Shown piece by piece: positions 1 to 8,904 of a DNA stretch of 64,000 nt (within the stretch, counting starts at the first letter, position 1; every line of letters starts with the position of its first letter). Source of the DNA: Tritrichomonas musculus (taxonomy: Eukaryota > Parabasalia > Tritrichomonadida > Tritrichomonadidae); NCBI GenBank assembly GCA_039105265.1, contig JAPFFF010000009.1, positions 1,178,001 through 1,242,000 of the forward strand. Reading direction: 5' to 3'. Both the position numbers and the translations under genes were made by a program. The notes below the pieces were generated by a model. The model was not told the DNA's origin. It did no database searches and was given only the letters and a program-made list of their open reading frames with translations.

Positions 1-283
1 TGACTAGTTTATCAATTACTTTGATTACATAAAACACAGATTTGTAATCAATTGGTTCAACAATTAAGTATTTGGTGTTTACATTGATAAGAACAAGATA
101 AGCTTTGTTTAACGCAAACATTATATCCATTTCCCAACAATGAGGCTCAAATGAGAAGTCAGGTTTTGATAGTTTCTTTACTGTTTTCAATTGGTAATCC
201 TTAATATAGGGCTCAGTTTTAATGTTTGTGTCTTTGATGTACTTGTATTTAGATTTGAAAGGATAGTTGATTGATTCATTCAT
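1..283 (-). CDS. Retroviral-type (RVE/DDE) integrase, N-terminal part, cut by the window edge
   Basis: This is the first ~94 residues of an integrase of the kind Mavericks use to insert their linear DNA. The start codon is at 283 on the minus strand, preceded by a T-rich stretch and TTCAA. The visible part contains the strand pattern around the first catalytic aspartate (PHCWEMDIMF, then KAYLVLINVNTKYLIVEP), which is the usual opening of an RVE catalytic core. The remaining acidic residues and any C-terminal chromo/SH3-like domain lie beyond the window. It is divergent from nothing nearby; the capsid gene follows on the same strand 57 bp away. The family call is firm for a short fragment; the match to Maverick rather than LTR-element integrase rests on the neighbours. 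Confidence 0.75.
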   Translation of the reverse strand, partial: MNESINYPFKSKYKYIKDTNIKTEPYIKDYQLKTVKKLSKPDFSFEPHCWEMDIMFALNKAYLVLINVNTKYLIVEPIDYKSVFYVIKVIDKLV

Positions 284-340
284 TTGAATCGCAAAAATAA
301 AGATATTATTTAATGACGATTATTTAATGAAATCAATTAT

Positions 341-2419
341 TTATTCATTTGCTTGGCTTCCTTTTGGTGTTTCATCATCAACATATTCCAATCCTTCCAA
401 AGAAAGTTTGAAATATGTATCCCTAGTTATCCATAATTGAGTTGGTGGTGGTCTGGTGATGGTTCCATCTGGCTCAACAACATTGTAATATGTATCATCA
501 GCTCCTGTATAGATAGGCATTCCATTGACTTGTATCTGAACGTTTCCAAAACCTCCATCAAGTCCGTCATAACAATATCCTGCACTTGCTCGTTCTGTTT
601 GAATGTTGAATACAAATGATGTTGCATCACTAATTGTATTCTTGTATCTCTTTCCGTTCGCGTCATTCTTTGGCATTGTCATTGAGTCTTCAAATTCCTT
701 TGTGCATGAAAGAGTGATTGCGTCTAAATCACCAGCCGTTAATTGATTTTCAAAGAATCGTGCACCAATAGTTGAAACGTTTTCGTCTGGAAAGTTCTTG
801 CCACCGATATTTAAGAAACAATTTTGATAAACTGGATTTTCAAAGACTGTTAAATCATTATGATGCTTTGGAAACATGATTGATAAATTAGTTGCATTGA
901 TTAATGGAATATTCAATGTTGACTTGATTCCGTTAGCTGCTGGAGCTATTGGGAAAGCATGATAATCAACTTTTTGTGAAGGAATGATTAAACCTTGTCT
1001 TAAAATGTCTTCAATTCCTTGTCTTGTAGCTTCACAAACACCAAAGCCTTGCATATTAGATTTACAAGCTGTGATGGTCATTCGATTAACTGTTAATGTT
1101 GCTGTTTGAGCAGAATAAGTTTCTTTCAATAATTGAGCTCTTGCATCATGATATTCATTAACAACTCTGAGAGCTGATTTAGCAACTGTTTTCTCAATTT
1201 GCCAAACATAATACTTTCCGTCGTTGTGTGTCAATGGTGGTTTTGTGTAATCTGGATTTGCTAAACAAATTTCTTCATCAGTTGCTGTTGGTTTGAGGTC
1301 TAATTTTGCGAACTCTTCTGCTGTATAACTGAAATACATTGAAAGGTCTGTTGCAATATCATCATAAGTATATGAACCATCGCTTCCAAAGTTATATTGC
1401 TCACCAATTCTATAAGTGAGTTTATATTTGATTGGTGCAGGTGTTGGTTCAGGTGATGGTGATGGTTCTGGTTTATCTTCTTCTTCTGGTGATGGGTCAG
1501 GTGTTGGTGATGGTGATGGTGGTACAGGTGTTGGTGTTGGTGATGGGTCTGGTGACGGAGTTCCTGGACCTGGAATCACTGCTTGATTACCGATTTGTGT
1601 GAATTGATGACGAAGATGACCACGGGCTTTGATTTCCTTTAATCTATCGAGTTCATCCATCGATATTGAATCATTATCTTCAAGAAATACTTTCGCTTCT
1701 GCAACTGTGAAAGGGTCTAATACTGCCCAAACAAGACCAGCTGGACTAACTTGAAAACGAATTGATAAATCACCAATGATTCCGTTAGGGAATAAATCAA
1801 ATGCCTGTAAAGCAAGCAAATCATCAAAAGGAACATTCAAATCAAATTCGACTTCGCTTCTTCCTGTGTTCTTAAATGAATTCAAATTAACATAAGCTCC
1901 TGCATGTGTCTGTGAATAGTTGCTAATGTTTTCCCACAATGAATGAACGAATCTACGGCGTTTCTTCTCGGCTTCTGGTTTAACTGATGAATACAAGAAG
2001 CCTTCACGAATGCATTCATTCTGTTGGTATCCGACATTGACATTATTATGAAGAATCTCTAACCTGTCAAACAACTGATTTGAAGATTTGAAACCAACAA
2101 ACAGCTTGTACAAGTTGTTGGGGTCATCAATGGCGTTTAATTTACTCATATCTGTGTTCAATGATAAATCTAATTTAACGTGAAATGTTAAGAAACCTTT
2201 ATCAATATCACTTACGAAATGGTCAGGATGTGTTAAACTGATTTGCGAATATTGACCAGCTGTAAACGGAGCTGGTTGGTCATGACAGTCAACTGTTCTG
2301 AATGAAAATGAACGTGTACCGTCATTGACATTAATCATGTTTCTCATCTCTTCAAATGCATGAAGAACGTTTCCTGTTTCAGTGCGAAGGTTATGAGCTC
2401 TTTCGTTTCGGTATAACAT
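341..2419 (-). CDS. Maverick major capsid protein (element A)
   Basis: A 692-residue protein recognised as the Maverick major capsid protein by its match in order to the 560-residue protein at 47815-49497: both have a KLFVGFK/KVWFGFK segment near residue 105, a following YEI-type strand and a Cys-containing loop, then a SLW/DIW helix. The family is predicted to form a double jelly roll that builds a capsid, as in adenovirus-like and virophage lineages. An unusual feature is a Pro/Ser/Thr/Asp/Glu-rich linker at about residues 283-329 (about 1432-1573), not present in the relative. Position next to the integrase and opposite the small amphipathic gene at 2469 fits a virion-gene cluster. A T-rich tract precedes the start. 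Confidence 0.72.
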   Translation of the reverse strand: MLYRNERAHNLRTETGNVLHAFEEMRNMINVNDGTRSFSFRTVDCHDQPAPFTAGQYSQISLTHPDHFVSDIDKGFLTFHVKLDLSLNTDMSKLNAIDDPNNLYKLFVGFKSSNQLFDRLEILHNNVNVGYQQNECIREGFLYSSVKPEAEKKRRRFVHSLWENISNYSQTHAGAYVNLNSFKNTGRSEVEFDLNVPFDDLLALQAFDLFPNGIIGDLSIRFQVSPAGLVWAVLDPFTVAEAKVFLEDNDSISMDELDRLKEIKARGHLRHQFTQIGNQAVIPGPGTPSPDPSPTPTPVPPSPSPTPDPSPEEEDKPEPSPSPEPTPAPIKYKLTYRIGEQYNFGSDGSYTYDDIATDLSMYFSYTAEEFAKLDLKPTATDEEICLANPDYTKPPLTHNDGKYYVWQIEKTVAKSALRVVNEYHDARAQLLKETYSAQTATLTVNRMTITACKSNMQGFGVCEATRQGIEDILRQGLIIPSQKVDYHAFPIAPAANGIKSTLNIPLINATNLSIMFPKHHNDLTVFENPVYQNCFLNIGGKNFPDENVSTIGARFFENQLTAGDLDAITLSCTKEFEDSMTMPKNDANGKRYKNTISDATSFVFNIQTERASAGYCYDGLDGGFGNVQIQVNGMPIYTGADDTYYNVVEPDGTITRPPPTQLWITRDTYFKLSLEGLEYVDDETPKGSQANE

Positions 2420-2468
2420 TTATGATTGAATAAAAAGGAAATAAATCACTTTTATCATTAATTAAATT

Positions 2469-2723
2469 ATGGGCGTAGGTATATTCAACAAAATCAAGAA
2501 CGCATTTAAATCAATTGGCGGTAAAGTTAAATCATTTGCTCAGAAAGCAGTTAAAGCAATTCCAAAAGTTGTTGATGTTGGAAAGCAAATCATGGACAGA
2601 GTCAAACCAATTACACAATTCATTCCTGGTGTTGGTCAGGTAGTAGACGCAATTGATACAGGTTTAAATGTTGCTGACAGAGTTGGGAGATTTGGAAAAT
2701 CAATATTGAATGAAGTTAAATGA
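2469..2723 (+). CDS. Small Gly/Lys-rich amphipathic protein, possible minor virion protein
   Basis: An 84-residue protein starting GVGIFNKIKNAFKSIGGK, with evenly spaced lysines and hydrophobics that would make amphipathic helices, then a Gly/Val-rich hydrophobic middle (FIPGVGQVVDAI). It begins 50 bp from the divergent capsid gene. In adenovirus-like elements a small membrane-active protein (pVI-like) is usual near the capsid gene, and the protein at 46779-47234 in element B has a similar Gly-rich character. The role is inferred from context and composition only; no catalytic motif is visible. A host-toxic or antimicrobial-peptide-like role is an alternative reading of the same composition. 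Confidence 0.5.
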   Translation: MGVGIFNKIKNAFKSIGGKVKSFAQKAVKAIPKVVDVGKQIMDRVKPITQFIPGVGQVVDAIDTGLNVADRVGRFGKSILNEVK

Positions 2724-2759
2724 AAAACAATGAATTATAATGATTTAATATAATTATAA

Positions 2760-3236
2760 ATGAATGAAAACATTAATGAACTTAAAGTTATAAATGATAA
2801 TGTAAATGAATCAAAAGTATTTAAATCAATTGAAGAGTTCAATTTGTTCTATCAAAAGAATATCGAGCAAATGAAATCACAAACGACTAACTATTTGAAC
2901 AAGATTTATAAAATCATCACTAATGACGGCAACGAATACAGAATCACTAAACGCAATTGCACAGACGGTAAACGATGTGGTGGCGACATTTATTTGAAGA
3001 AAGTTGGGAACACAATCACTAAAACACTTGAAAATGACAACATCAAAGCTGATATATCAATAATGAAGGAATCATTAAATGAATTCACTGAACAAATCAA
3101 TCAATTGAACAACAAAAATAAAATACTTGAAGAACATATCAATAAGCTTTCAAATGTTGTTGACCAACAATCAAAAGTCATCAATGAATATGTATTAAAT
3201 GTTGTTGCTCCTGACAACCACCGAATGATTAAGTGA
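2760..3236 (+). CDS. Coiled-coil protein of element A, function unknown
   Basis: A 158-residue protein not recognised. The N-terminal half is Asn/Lys-rich with a short basic, Cys-containing segment (RNCTDGKRCGGDIY); the C-terminal half (about 95-150) is a heptad-rich coiled coil (EFTEQINQLNNKNKILEEH). It follows the amphipathic gene by 36 bp on the same strand, suggesting a shared late-gene block. It might be a scaffold or spike accessory protein, but nothing in the sequence decides this. Confidence 0.5.
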   Translation: MNENINELKVINDNVNESKVFKSIEEFNLFYQKNIEQMKSQTTNYLNKIYKIITNDGNEYRITKRNCTDGKRCGGDIYLKKVGNTITKTLENDNIKADISIMKESLNEFTEQINQLNNKNKILEEHINKLSNVVDQQSKVINEYVLNVVAPDNHRMIK

Positions 3237-3428
3237 ATCATGATGATTTAATGATTTAGTCGTTTTTGGTGGAGGTTCATGAAATACATTACCTTTTTCA
3301 TTATAACATTTCACTGTCGGTGCTGAGTTTATTTTTGTTCTCTTCTTTTGCATCGTTAATTGTAATCTATCAAAATAGTTTTTGTGTTTATCATCATGAA
3401 CGGTTCTCATTTGATTAATAGCAGACAT
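3195..3428 (-). CDS. Small basic protein, hypothetical (element A)
   Basis: A 77-residue frame on the minus strand, rich in Lys, Asn and His, with no recognised domain. Its start codon lies 14 bp from the start of the plus-strand gene at 3443, and the spacer is an inverted repeat like those between other divergent Maverick genes in this window. Its 3' end overlaps the end of the 2760-3236 gene by about 40 bp. The promoter-like spacer is the main reason for keeping it; composition alone would not support it. Confidence 0.4.
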   Translation of the reverse strand: MSAINQMRTVHDDKHKNYFDRLQLTMQKKRTKINSAPTVKCYNEKGNVFHEPPPKTTKSLNHHDSLNHSVVVRSNNI

Positions 3429-3442
3429 TTAATTGTTATTAA
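3429..3442. promoter_or_regulatory. Palindromic spacer between divergent start codons
   Basis: The 14 bases TTAATTGTTATTAA separate the minus-strand start at 3428 from the plus-strand start at 3443. The arms TTAAT and ATTAA pair perfectly. Similar very short spacers occur at 43982-43999 and 57922-57936. In trichomonads initiator elements lie within about 20 bases of the start codon, so such a spacer could serve both genes; that use here is inference. Confidence 0.4.
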
Positions 3443-3670
3443 ATGAGTGAACTAACAGAATACAAGAAAGAAATACCAGAATTAAAACGAATCAAACGAG
3501 GATTGAAAGAAAAGTGTTATGATTACAAACAATGTCTCAACAATATCAAATCAGGAATGTTGGGCTCTGATGGTCTTGCCGTTCGTGAATCTCTTATTGA
3601 AGACATCAACAGTCTCAAAAATAAAGTTCATCAGCTTGAGAATGAATTAAATGAATTGTCTAATAAATGA
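3443..3670 (+). CDS. Small coiled-coil protein (element A)
   Basis: A 75-residue, almost entirely helical protein: a basic N-terminal half (KRIKRGLKEKCYDYKQ) and a heptad-rich C-terminal half (INSLKNKVHQLENELNELS). It is unrecognised. The short length, the coiled coil and the tight packing with neighbours (it overlaps the minus-strand gene ending at 3660 by 11 bp) are typical of small accessory genes in Mavericks. No function can be assigned. Confidence 0.45.
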   Translation: MSELTEYKKEIPELKRIKRGLKEKCYDYKQCLNNIKSGMLGSDGLAVRESLIEDINSLKNKVHQLENELNELSNK

Positions 3671-3866
3671 GTTCTTCAAGTTCAGCAATTAATTCAATAG
3701 GACCGTTGAATTTCTTTAGTTGTTCAATAAAGTGATTTATCTCTTTTAGTACTTCATCTATGATATCATCATTATCGTAAAGGTATTTTAATGCTGGTCT
3801 CCATCCTTTTAGCTTTTTGTTGATTCTATTAATGAGGATGCTTAATGTTTCGGCTTGGTTTGACAT
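3660..3866 (-). CDS. Small helical protein, hypothetical (element A)
   Basis: A 68-residue frame with start chosen at 3866 (MSNQAETL), because a long T-rich tract like that before other element genes ends about 20 bp upstream; an upstream in-frame start would begin inside that tract. The protein is Leu/Ile/Glu-rich and helical (INHFIEQLKKFNGPIEL) without a recognised domain. It is the last gene before the terminus at 4070. Confidence 0.4.
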   Translation of the reverse strand: MSNQAETLSILINRINKKLKGWRPALKYLYDNDDIIDEVLKEINHFIEQLKKFNGPIELIAELEELIY

Positions 3867-4020
3867 TATAAATTGCTGATAAAAAAATAAAAAATTTTTG
3901 AAAGTTCGATTTTTAGAATCATTACACCTCACGAAACAGGCTAATTTTAAGTGCTATTTTTGAAATTTAATCGATTTTTTGAGTCATGTAGCTGAGGTTT
4001 GGGTCCTGTAAACCCTATGA

Positions 4021-4070
4021 CAAGGGGGTCATTTTTATCTGACCTCCCAAATGCCCACCCATATACTACT
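4021..4070. repeat. Right terminus of Maverick element A
   Basis: The sequence up to 4070 ends in ATATACTACT, which reads inward as AGTAGTATAT. The inner ~50 bases contain short G/C runs (CCTCCCAAATGCCCACCC) that stand out from the AT-rich surroundings, as expected of a terminal repeat. The same AGTAGTATA terminus occurs at 63475. The partner left repeat would lie outside the window. Confidence 0.5.
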
Positions 4071-4172
4071 CATCTACTTATCATAGAAAACACAACACCC
4101 TCATAAGCACAAATACACATCCAATTAAATACACATCATTTGTTTTCTTTTTTTGTTTTTATTCTTGTCCAA

Positions 4173-5570
4173 ATGACAACCAAACAGTATGTAGACTGGA
4201 ATGTGTTTGAGAGCCTCCCTGTTAAATCATATGAAATCACTTATACTAAAAGTGCGGAAGAAGAGATAACCATAGAGAAAGCCATAAAGAAGTTCATTTG
4301 TCAAGCACCAATTGGTTCAGGAAAATCAACAGCAATAAGGAAATGGATCTATAACACAATACCTGATAACAAGTTCATACTCATCGTACCTACCATTAAC
4401 ATCGCTGCGGAGTTCTACTCTAAATTGTATGTAGCATTAAACAACAATCACCCCGAGAACATAGATGAAATGATAAAGTTATGTGTCAAGGAAGGGGCAT
4501 TTAAAGAGTTTAAGGAAGCCATCGAGCACTTTATACCTGTTGTTATAACTACATTCTCTACCGCATCTAAGTGTCTTGGAGGAATCATAGAGCATTTCTA
4601 TCACCACCAAATAGATTTCAACAGTGAATACACACTCCTTATTGATGAAGCACACCTACTACTAGAACACATATCGTTAATAGAGATCTGTAGAGAGTTT
4701 AATAAAGTAGGCTTGATTACTGCTACAGCATCGGACATTTCTTGCCTATCAGTCTTTGAAGAATACGAAAAGATAAACCCATTAGCCGACATCAAATACC
4801 ACAGAACGATATATCTATACAAGCTGAGAAGCAATATGCAAGAGCAAAGAGAGACTATAGCTAAGCAAGTACTAGAAGAGATAAAGAGGTATGATAAGAT
4901 ATTAATTAAGATAGTAGACAAGAATGAATGTGAACGATTAAAGGAGTGTATCGACAATGAACTTAATAAAGCATTGTACAACTCTGATAAGAAGGAAGTA
5001 GAGATAAGTGATGAAGGCAAGTTTGTTAGCACGGAGGACGTTGATATAGTTATTGCTACTTCATGTATCCAATCAGGTCAGTCACTGAAGGAAAATCTAT
5101 TGTCTATATTCATTCAGACCCCATTAGATACCGTATCATCAGTTGAACAGTTCGTAGGAAGAAACAGGAACGAGAATTCAACAACTTATCTATACATGAG
5201 GCAAGTAAAGGTACCAGAAGAGAAGTTTACATACAAGGTAGCCAAGAACAGATATAAGACAAGATTAAACCAATTGAGAGCTAATGCATGGCAATCAATG
5301 GACAAAGATTCATGGATAAGATACATGAGCAAGATTGGAGAAGTTATTGTTGAAGAGACAAACGCCTCGCTCGAGGAAGAAACAAATAAGGATACAATAA
5401 TGATAAACGAAAATGATTTGAACAGAGAGTTTAATGGTAAAAAACAGTTATATCAGTACTTTGGGTTTAAAAACGAGAAGGAAGTGCCTGAGGGATATGA
5501 AATAAGAAGTAGATATAACAGAGAGAAAGGTAAAATGCAAAGAGTATATAATTTAGTTAAGATAGAGTAA
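4173..5570 (+). CDS. SF2 DEAH-type helicase resembling viral origin-binding helicases
   Basis: A 465-residue helicase. Walker A is APIGSGKST at about residues 45-53, the Walker B/DEAH box is LLIDEAHLL at about 155-163, motif III is TATAS near 183-187, and motif VI is QFVGRNR near residue 345, preceded by a CIQSGQSL segment. This order and spacing match SF2 helicases of the herpesvirus UL9/NCLDV origin-binding type more than ordinary DEAD-box RNA helicases. The start at 4173 (MTTKQY) is preferred over upstream frames because it follows a T-rich tract ending GTCCAAATG. It lies just outside the Maverick terminus and 0.5 kb before a primase-helicase region. A role in opening a replication origin is inferred. 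The frame looks whole. Confidence 0.68.
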   Translation: MTTKQYVDWNVFESLPVKSYEITYTKSAEEEITIEKAIKKFICQAPIGSGKSTAIRKWIYNTIPDNKFILIVPTINIAAEFYSKLYVALNNNHPENIDEMIKLCVKEGAFKEFKEAIEHFIPVVITTFSTASKCLGGIIEHFYHHQIDFNSEYTLLIDEAHLLLEHISLIEICREFNKVGLITATASDISCLSVFEEYEKINPLADIKYHRTIYLYKLRSNMQEQRETIAKQVLEEIKRYDKILIKIVDKNECERLKECIDNELNKALYNSDKKEVEISDEGKFVSTEDVDIVIATSCIQSGQSLKENLLSIFIQTPLDTVSSVEQFVGRNRNENSTTYLYMRQVKVPEEKFTYKVAKNRYKTRLNQLRANAWQSMDKDSWIRYMSKIGEVIVEETNASLEEETNKDTIMINENDLNREFNGKKQLYQYFGFKNEKEVPEGYEIRSRYNREKGKMQRVYNLVKIE

Positions 5571-6073
5571 ATAATAAATATAAACTATTCAATAAAAATA
5601 AATGTAAGCCATTCAATTATATATTTTTATTTTATGAAGCAATTCTGCATTCAGCAATCAATAACATTAACAACAACATTTAACATCAGCATCTATCAAC
5701 ATTATTAGCATCAACAACAACATCACCATTAACATTATTAATATCATTTATCATCAGCATCAGCATCAGCATTAACAACATTAACCAACAGGCATCATCT
5801 ATCAACATTATTAATATCAACAACAACAACAGCAGCATCTATCAACATTATTTAGCATCAACAACAACATTTATTATTAATATTATCAACAACATAAATA
5901 TATTTTTATTTTATGAAGCAATCCAGCAATCAGTAATCAATGACATAAATACCAAATCCAACAAAACGCGGTAACGATTTGAAGGTGGAAAGTTTTGGCA
6001 ATTATTTTCACAACTATTTTTTTAACATTCTTTTTTAACAATATTTTACACAAAAATAATTACACGCAAAAAT
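5571..6073. other. Gap with ATC/AAC-rich simple repeats and a paired direct repeat
   Basis: No gene is seen. About 5640-5930 is an irregular run of CATCAACA and CATTAACATT units. It is bracketed by two copies of a ~50-bp AT-rich sequence (about 5618-5668 and 5897-5945, each with TTTTATGAAGCAAT and CAGCAATCA). The last 130 bp lead into the primase gene. Confidence 0.6.
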
Positions 6074-8574
6074 ATGACAGCAAGTAACAGCAATTATGAT
6101 AGCTTAACTATAGATTGGCGCGATGAAGATTTATATCCAGTTATTTCAAATAATAAGATCAAATACGTGGATTGCATGACAAGATCAAATAACTTTAAAC
6201 CATTTGAGGTATCATGGAACGCTATTAATGATCACGATTTTGCACATATTCCATTCTTTGAAGCATTAATATCACCAACATTCGTCCATTTGTACTTTGA
6301 TTTTGATGAGATAGCTACTGATGAAGAACTTTACGACGTCCTTGAATGGTTAGACAATGTTGCAAAAGTATTTGGCAAATACAGTTATGGTGGATATAGT
6401 AATGACGAATCAATAACTAAAGAAATTGGTTTTAGGTACATAGCAAATGACAAGCATTATGTCTCTATGCATGTAATATACTATGAAACCAGGATCTCTG
6501 CATCAGACTTACAAATGATTATGTCACATACCGCAAAAGGCGGTTATAAGTATGACGGCGTGCATAAATTATGTGACCCAAATGTTTACAAGCTTGTTCC
6601 TAGGTATAATCATTCATCAACAAGACAATTGTTCAGACATGTATTATCAGATAAGATTTACAGTCCTGGCAGTCCAGATAACAAGAATAATCATGGTAAA
6701 TTAGTTACCGGTACTCCATCACAGCATATTGTTCAAGTCCATGGAGATGAACCAGTAATAACTGCAGCACAATGGTCAACGTTATTTAAGCTTAAGGACA
6801 AACCAACTATGACAAAGAAACCCTTATTGGCATCAACCAAACCAAACAATCATCAACAACAATCTGTTATACCTACACGTAATATTGGTGATAACTTCCT
6901 TGTTGACAGTTCATTGATAATGCTTAATGAAGAAGAATTGTATGGATTAGTTAGTGAGTTTGAACCCGAGTACGATAACTTAATAACTATCTTACCAATA
7001 CTGTATCATTCTTCATATGAATTACAAACGCTATCTGCAGTGTTGACACGGTGGTATAATCAACGTGAACATACGAATGGCTGTCCAGTAGATAACTTTG
7101 CTAATTATTATGAACAAGAACTCAGTAATAAATGGTTCTTCTCATTGCTCAAGCACGTTGACAAAAATGTTCGTAATCAATACCTTAGTAAGTTTGTACA
7201 AAACAAAGTCGATGAGTTAGTAATATTTAATATCAAGGGAGAATTTTCATTAGATACTTTACGTACCAAGCATTATGAAAATTATAATGGTTATGGCATA
7301 CGTGTTGGAGAATTCCTTACAGATTTGAAGCAAGTACTTGTATTCATTAATTCTGGTAAACCATTGTTCATTATCAAGGAACATGCGAATATGGAAGACA
7401 ACGCTTATAAACTCTCATATTTGGATTACAAAGGATTGTCAACGTTACTTAATTCCATTTACTTGGGCAAATACGTTAAAGAAGGCAAAGAACATGATGT
7501 TACCGCATTAACGATATTCAATAGTGGGCGCAACAAAAATATCTTCATGAAATCGGCCATAAGTTTTTACAGCGATAATCCGTCATTATTTAGTTACTTC
7601 CAAGGATATGATTACACAATTACTAATGATTTCAAACCTGACATTATCCAACCAATACTTACACATATTCACGAGATTATTGCTGCTAATAATGACGAAG
7701 TTTATAAATATATAGTGTCGTGGGTATCAAGGCCAAAACAGAAGTCGCATTAGTTATTAACGGCGATCAAGGAACAGGTAAGAACACGCCTTTTACTGAT
7801 ATAATCTGCAAGCTACTAGGTATTTATGCAACGTCTAACTTAAACAACCTTGATTACTTGACTGGCAAGTTTAATGCTATGCTTGAGAATAAGAAGTTGA
7901 TTGTATACAATGAAATTTCTTCGGCGGATACTATCAAATACTTTAATGCTGACAGTCTTAAATCAATACTAACTGAAAAGAGGATGTTAATTAACCAGAA
8001 ATTTGAACCAGTACGTGAAGTTGAGAACGTGGTGAATTTAATAATTGTCAGTAATCACGTAGCACCTGTTAAAATAGAACGTGGAGATAGGCGTTATATG
8101 GTAACCACAACATCAAACAAATATGCTGGTGATTATGAATATTTCAACAAGCTTGCACAAGTAATCAATCATCCAGAGTTTTATCAACAATTGTTCACAT
8201 TCTTTATGAACTGTGATATACCAATGACAGAGTCAAAAGAAAATATCCAACAATCATCTTTATCGCCATTTGAATTGTTCATTCAATATCATAAGAAAGA
8301 TTTTGTTGAGGGTTATATCAAAGATGATTCATACGATGACTTCATGAAATGGTCACAGGATATAATACATTTAAGCAATATTCCAAACAAAATCACATTC
8401 AATAAACACATGAATAGCTATTGCAAAGCTAAACAATTAAGGCGCAAAGGGAGTAGACCATATTGTTACGTACTCCGTGAAGAATATCTAACTAAGTTCA
8501 AAAATGATAATACCAATGATGATGACGACTTTGATTTCAATGCTCCTGATGAAATAGCTAGAGAGTTAATATGA
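6074..8574 (+). pseudogene. Primase (AEP/PrimPol-type) and D5-like SF3 helicase region, virus-like, broken about once
   Basis: This region encodes a replicative primase-helicase of the kind found in large DNA viruses, virophages and some plasmids. The N-terminal part shows primase features: an LYFDFDE metal-binding motif near residue 75 and an SMH motif near residue 136, then a VYKLVPRYNHSST segment typical of the end of the primase core. The later part shows SF3 helicase features: Walker A GDQGTGKNT, a Walker B VYNEIS, and a motif C-like IIVSNH, with a Lys-rich C-terminal helix region. The family primes and unwinds DNA at forks. The region is treated as a virus-like fossil; it looks broken about once. 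It follows the SF2 helicase on the same strand and precedes the GTCTTA cluster. Confidence 0.7.
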
Positions 8575-8641
8575 AAAAAACCGCGTTTTATTTTTTTTGT
8601 TGAACCTATGTAAGCTTAAACTGAGACACTTGTACTTGCCT

Positions 8642-8904
8642 TAAGACTTCATATCAAAAACCTATGTTAAGTACCGTCTTAGTGTCTTAAGTTGTCTTGT
8701 CTTTTGACGCCCAAAATTCTCTCCTACTTTTTGCCCTCCCCTCTTTTTTCAACTTTCAAACTTAGTCAAAAAAGTTATCAACTTTCAATTGTCATGAATA
8801 ATGTCTTAAATAAGACAAGACATGAGACACTACTCTACATAGGAAACCACAATAAAAAACCTAGTGTAAGTTGCCCGTCTTAATATGTCTTAACTAATGT
8901 CTTA
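8642..8904. promoter_or_regulatory. Cluster of GTCTTA/TAAGAC hexamers, candidate origin
   Basis: Eight exact hexamers lie in 263 bp, in both orientations: 8642, 8676, 8684, 8803, 8811, 8877, 8887 and 8899, with near matches between. At 8803-8816 two form a palindrome, GTCTTAAATAAGAC. Far fewer than one would be expected at this base composition. The cluster is directly downstream of the primase-helicase region and near an origin-binding-type helicase, so iteron-like initiator sites are a reasonable guess. There is no direct evidence of origin function. Confidence 0.4.

Larger units (their letters stand above)
1..4070. mobile_element. Maverick/Polinton element A (right part; continues left of window)
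   Basis: A virus-like element of the Maverick/Polinton family enters from the left window edge and ends at 4070. Parts seen are an integrase, a double-jelly-roll-type major capsid protein, a small Gly/Lys-rich amphipathic protein and several small coiled-coil proteins, in mixed orientations with short gaps. The end is called at 4070 because the last bases read inward as AGTAGTATA, the same terminus seen at 63475 in element B, and AG-starting ends are usual for this family. The genes inside the window look whole. The left end and the target duplication lie outside the window, so age cannot be judged from the ends. Confidence 0.75.

Noticed and set aside
427-666. Frames antisense and in parallel to the element A capsid gene
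   Set aside because: They lie wholly inside the capsid gene and have no promoter-like tract or recognised motif.
8692-8883. A 63-residue frame in the hexamer cluster
   Set aside because: Short, no domain, and it spans the repeated GTCTTA motifs.
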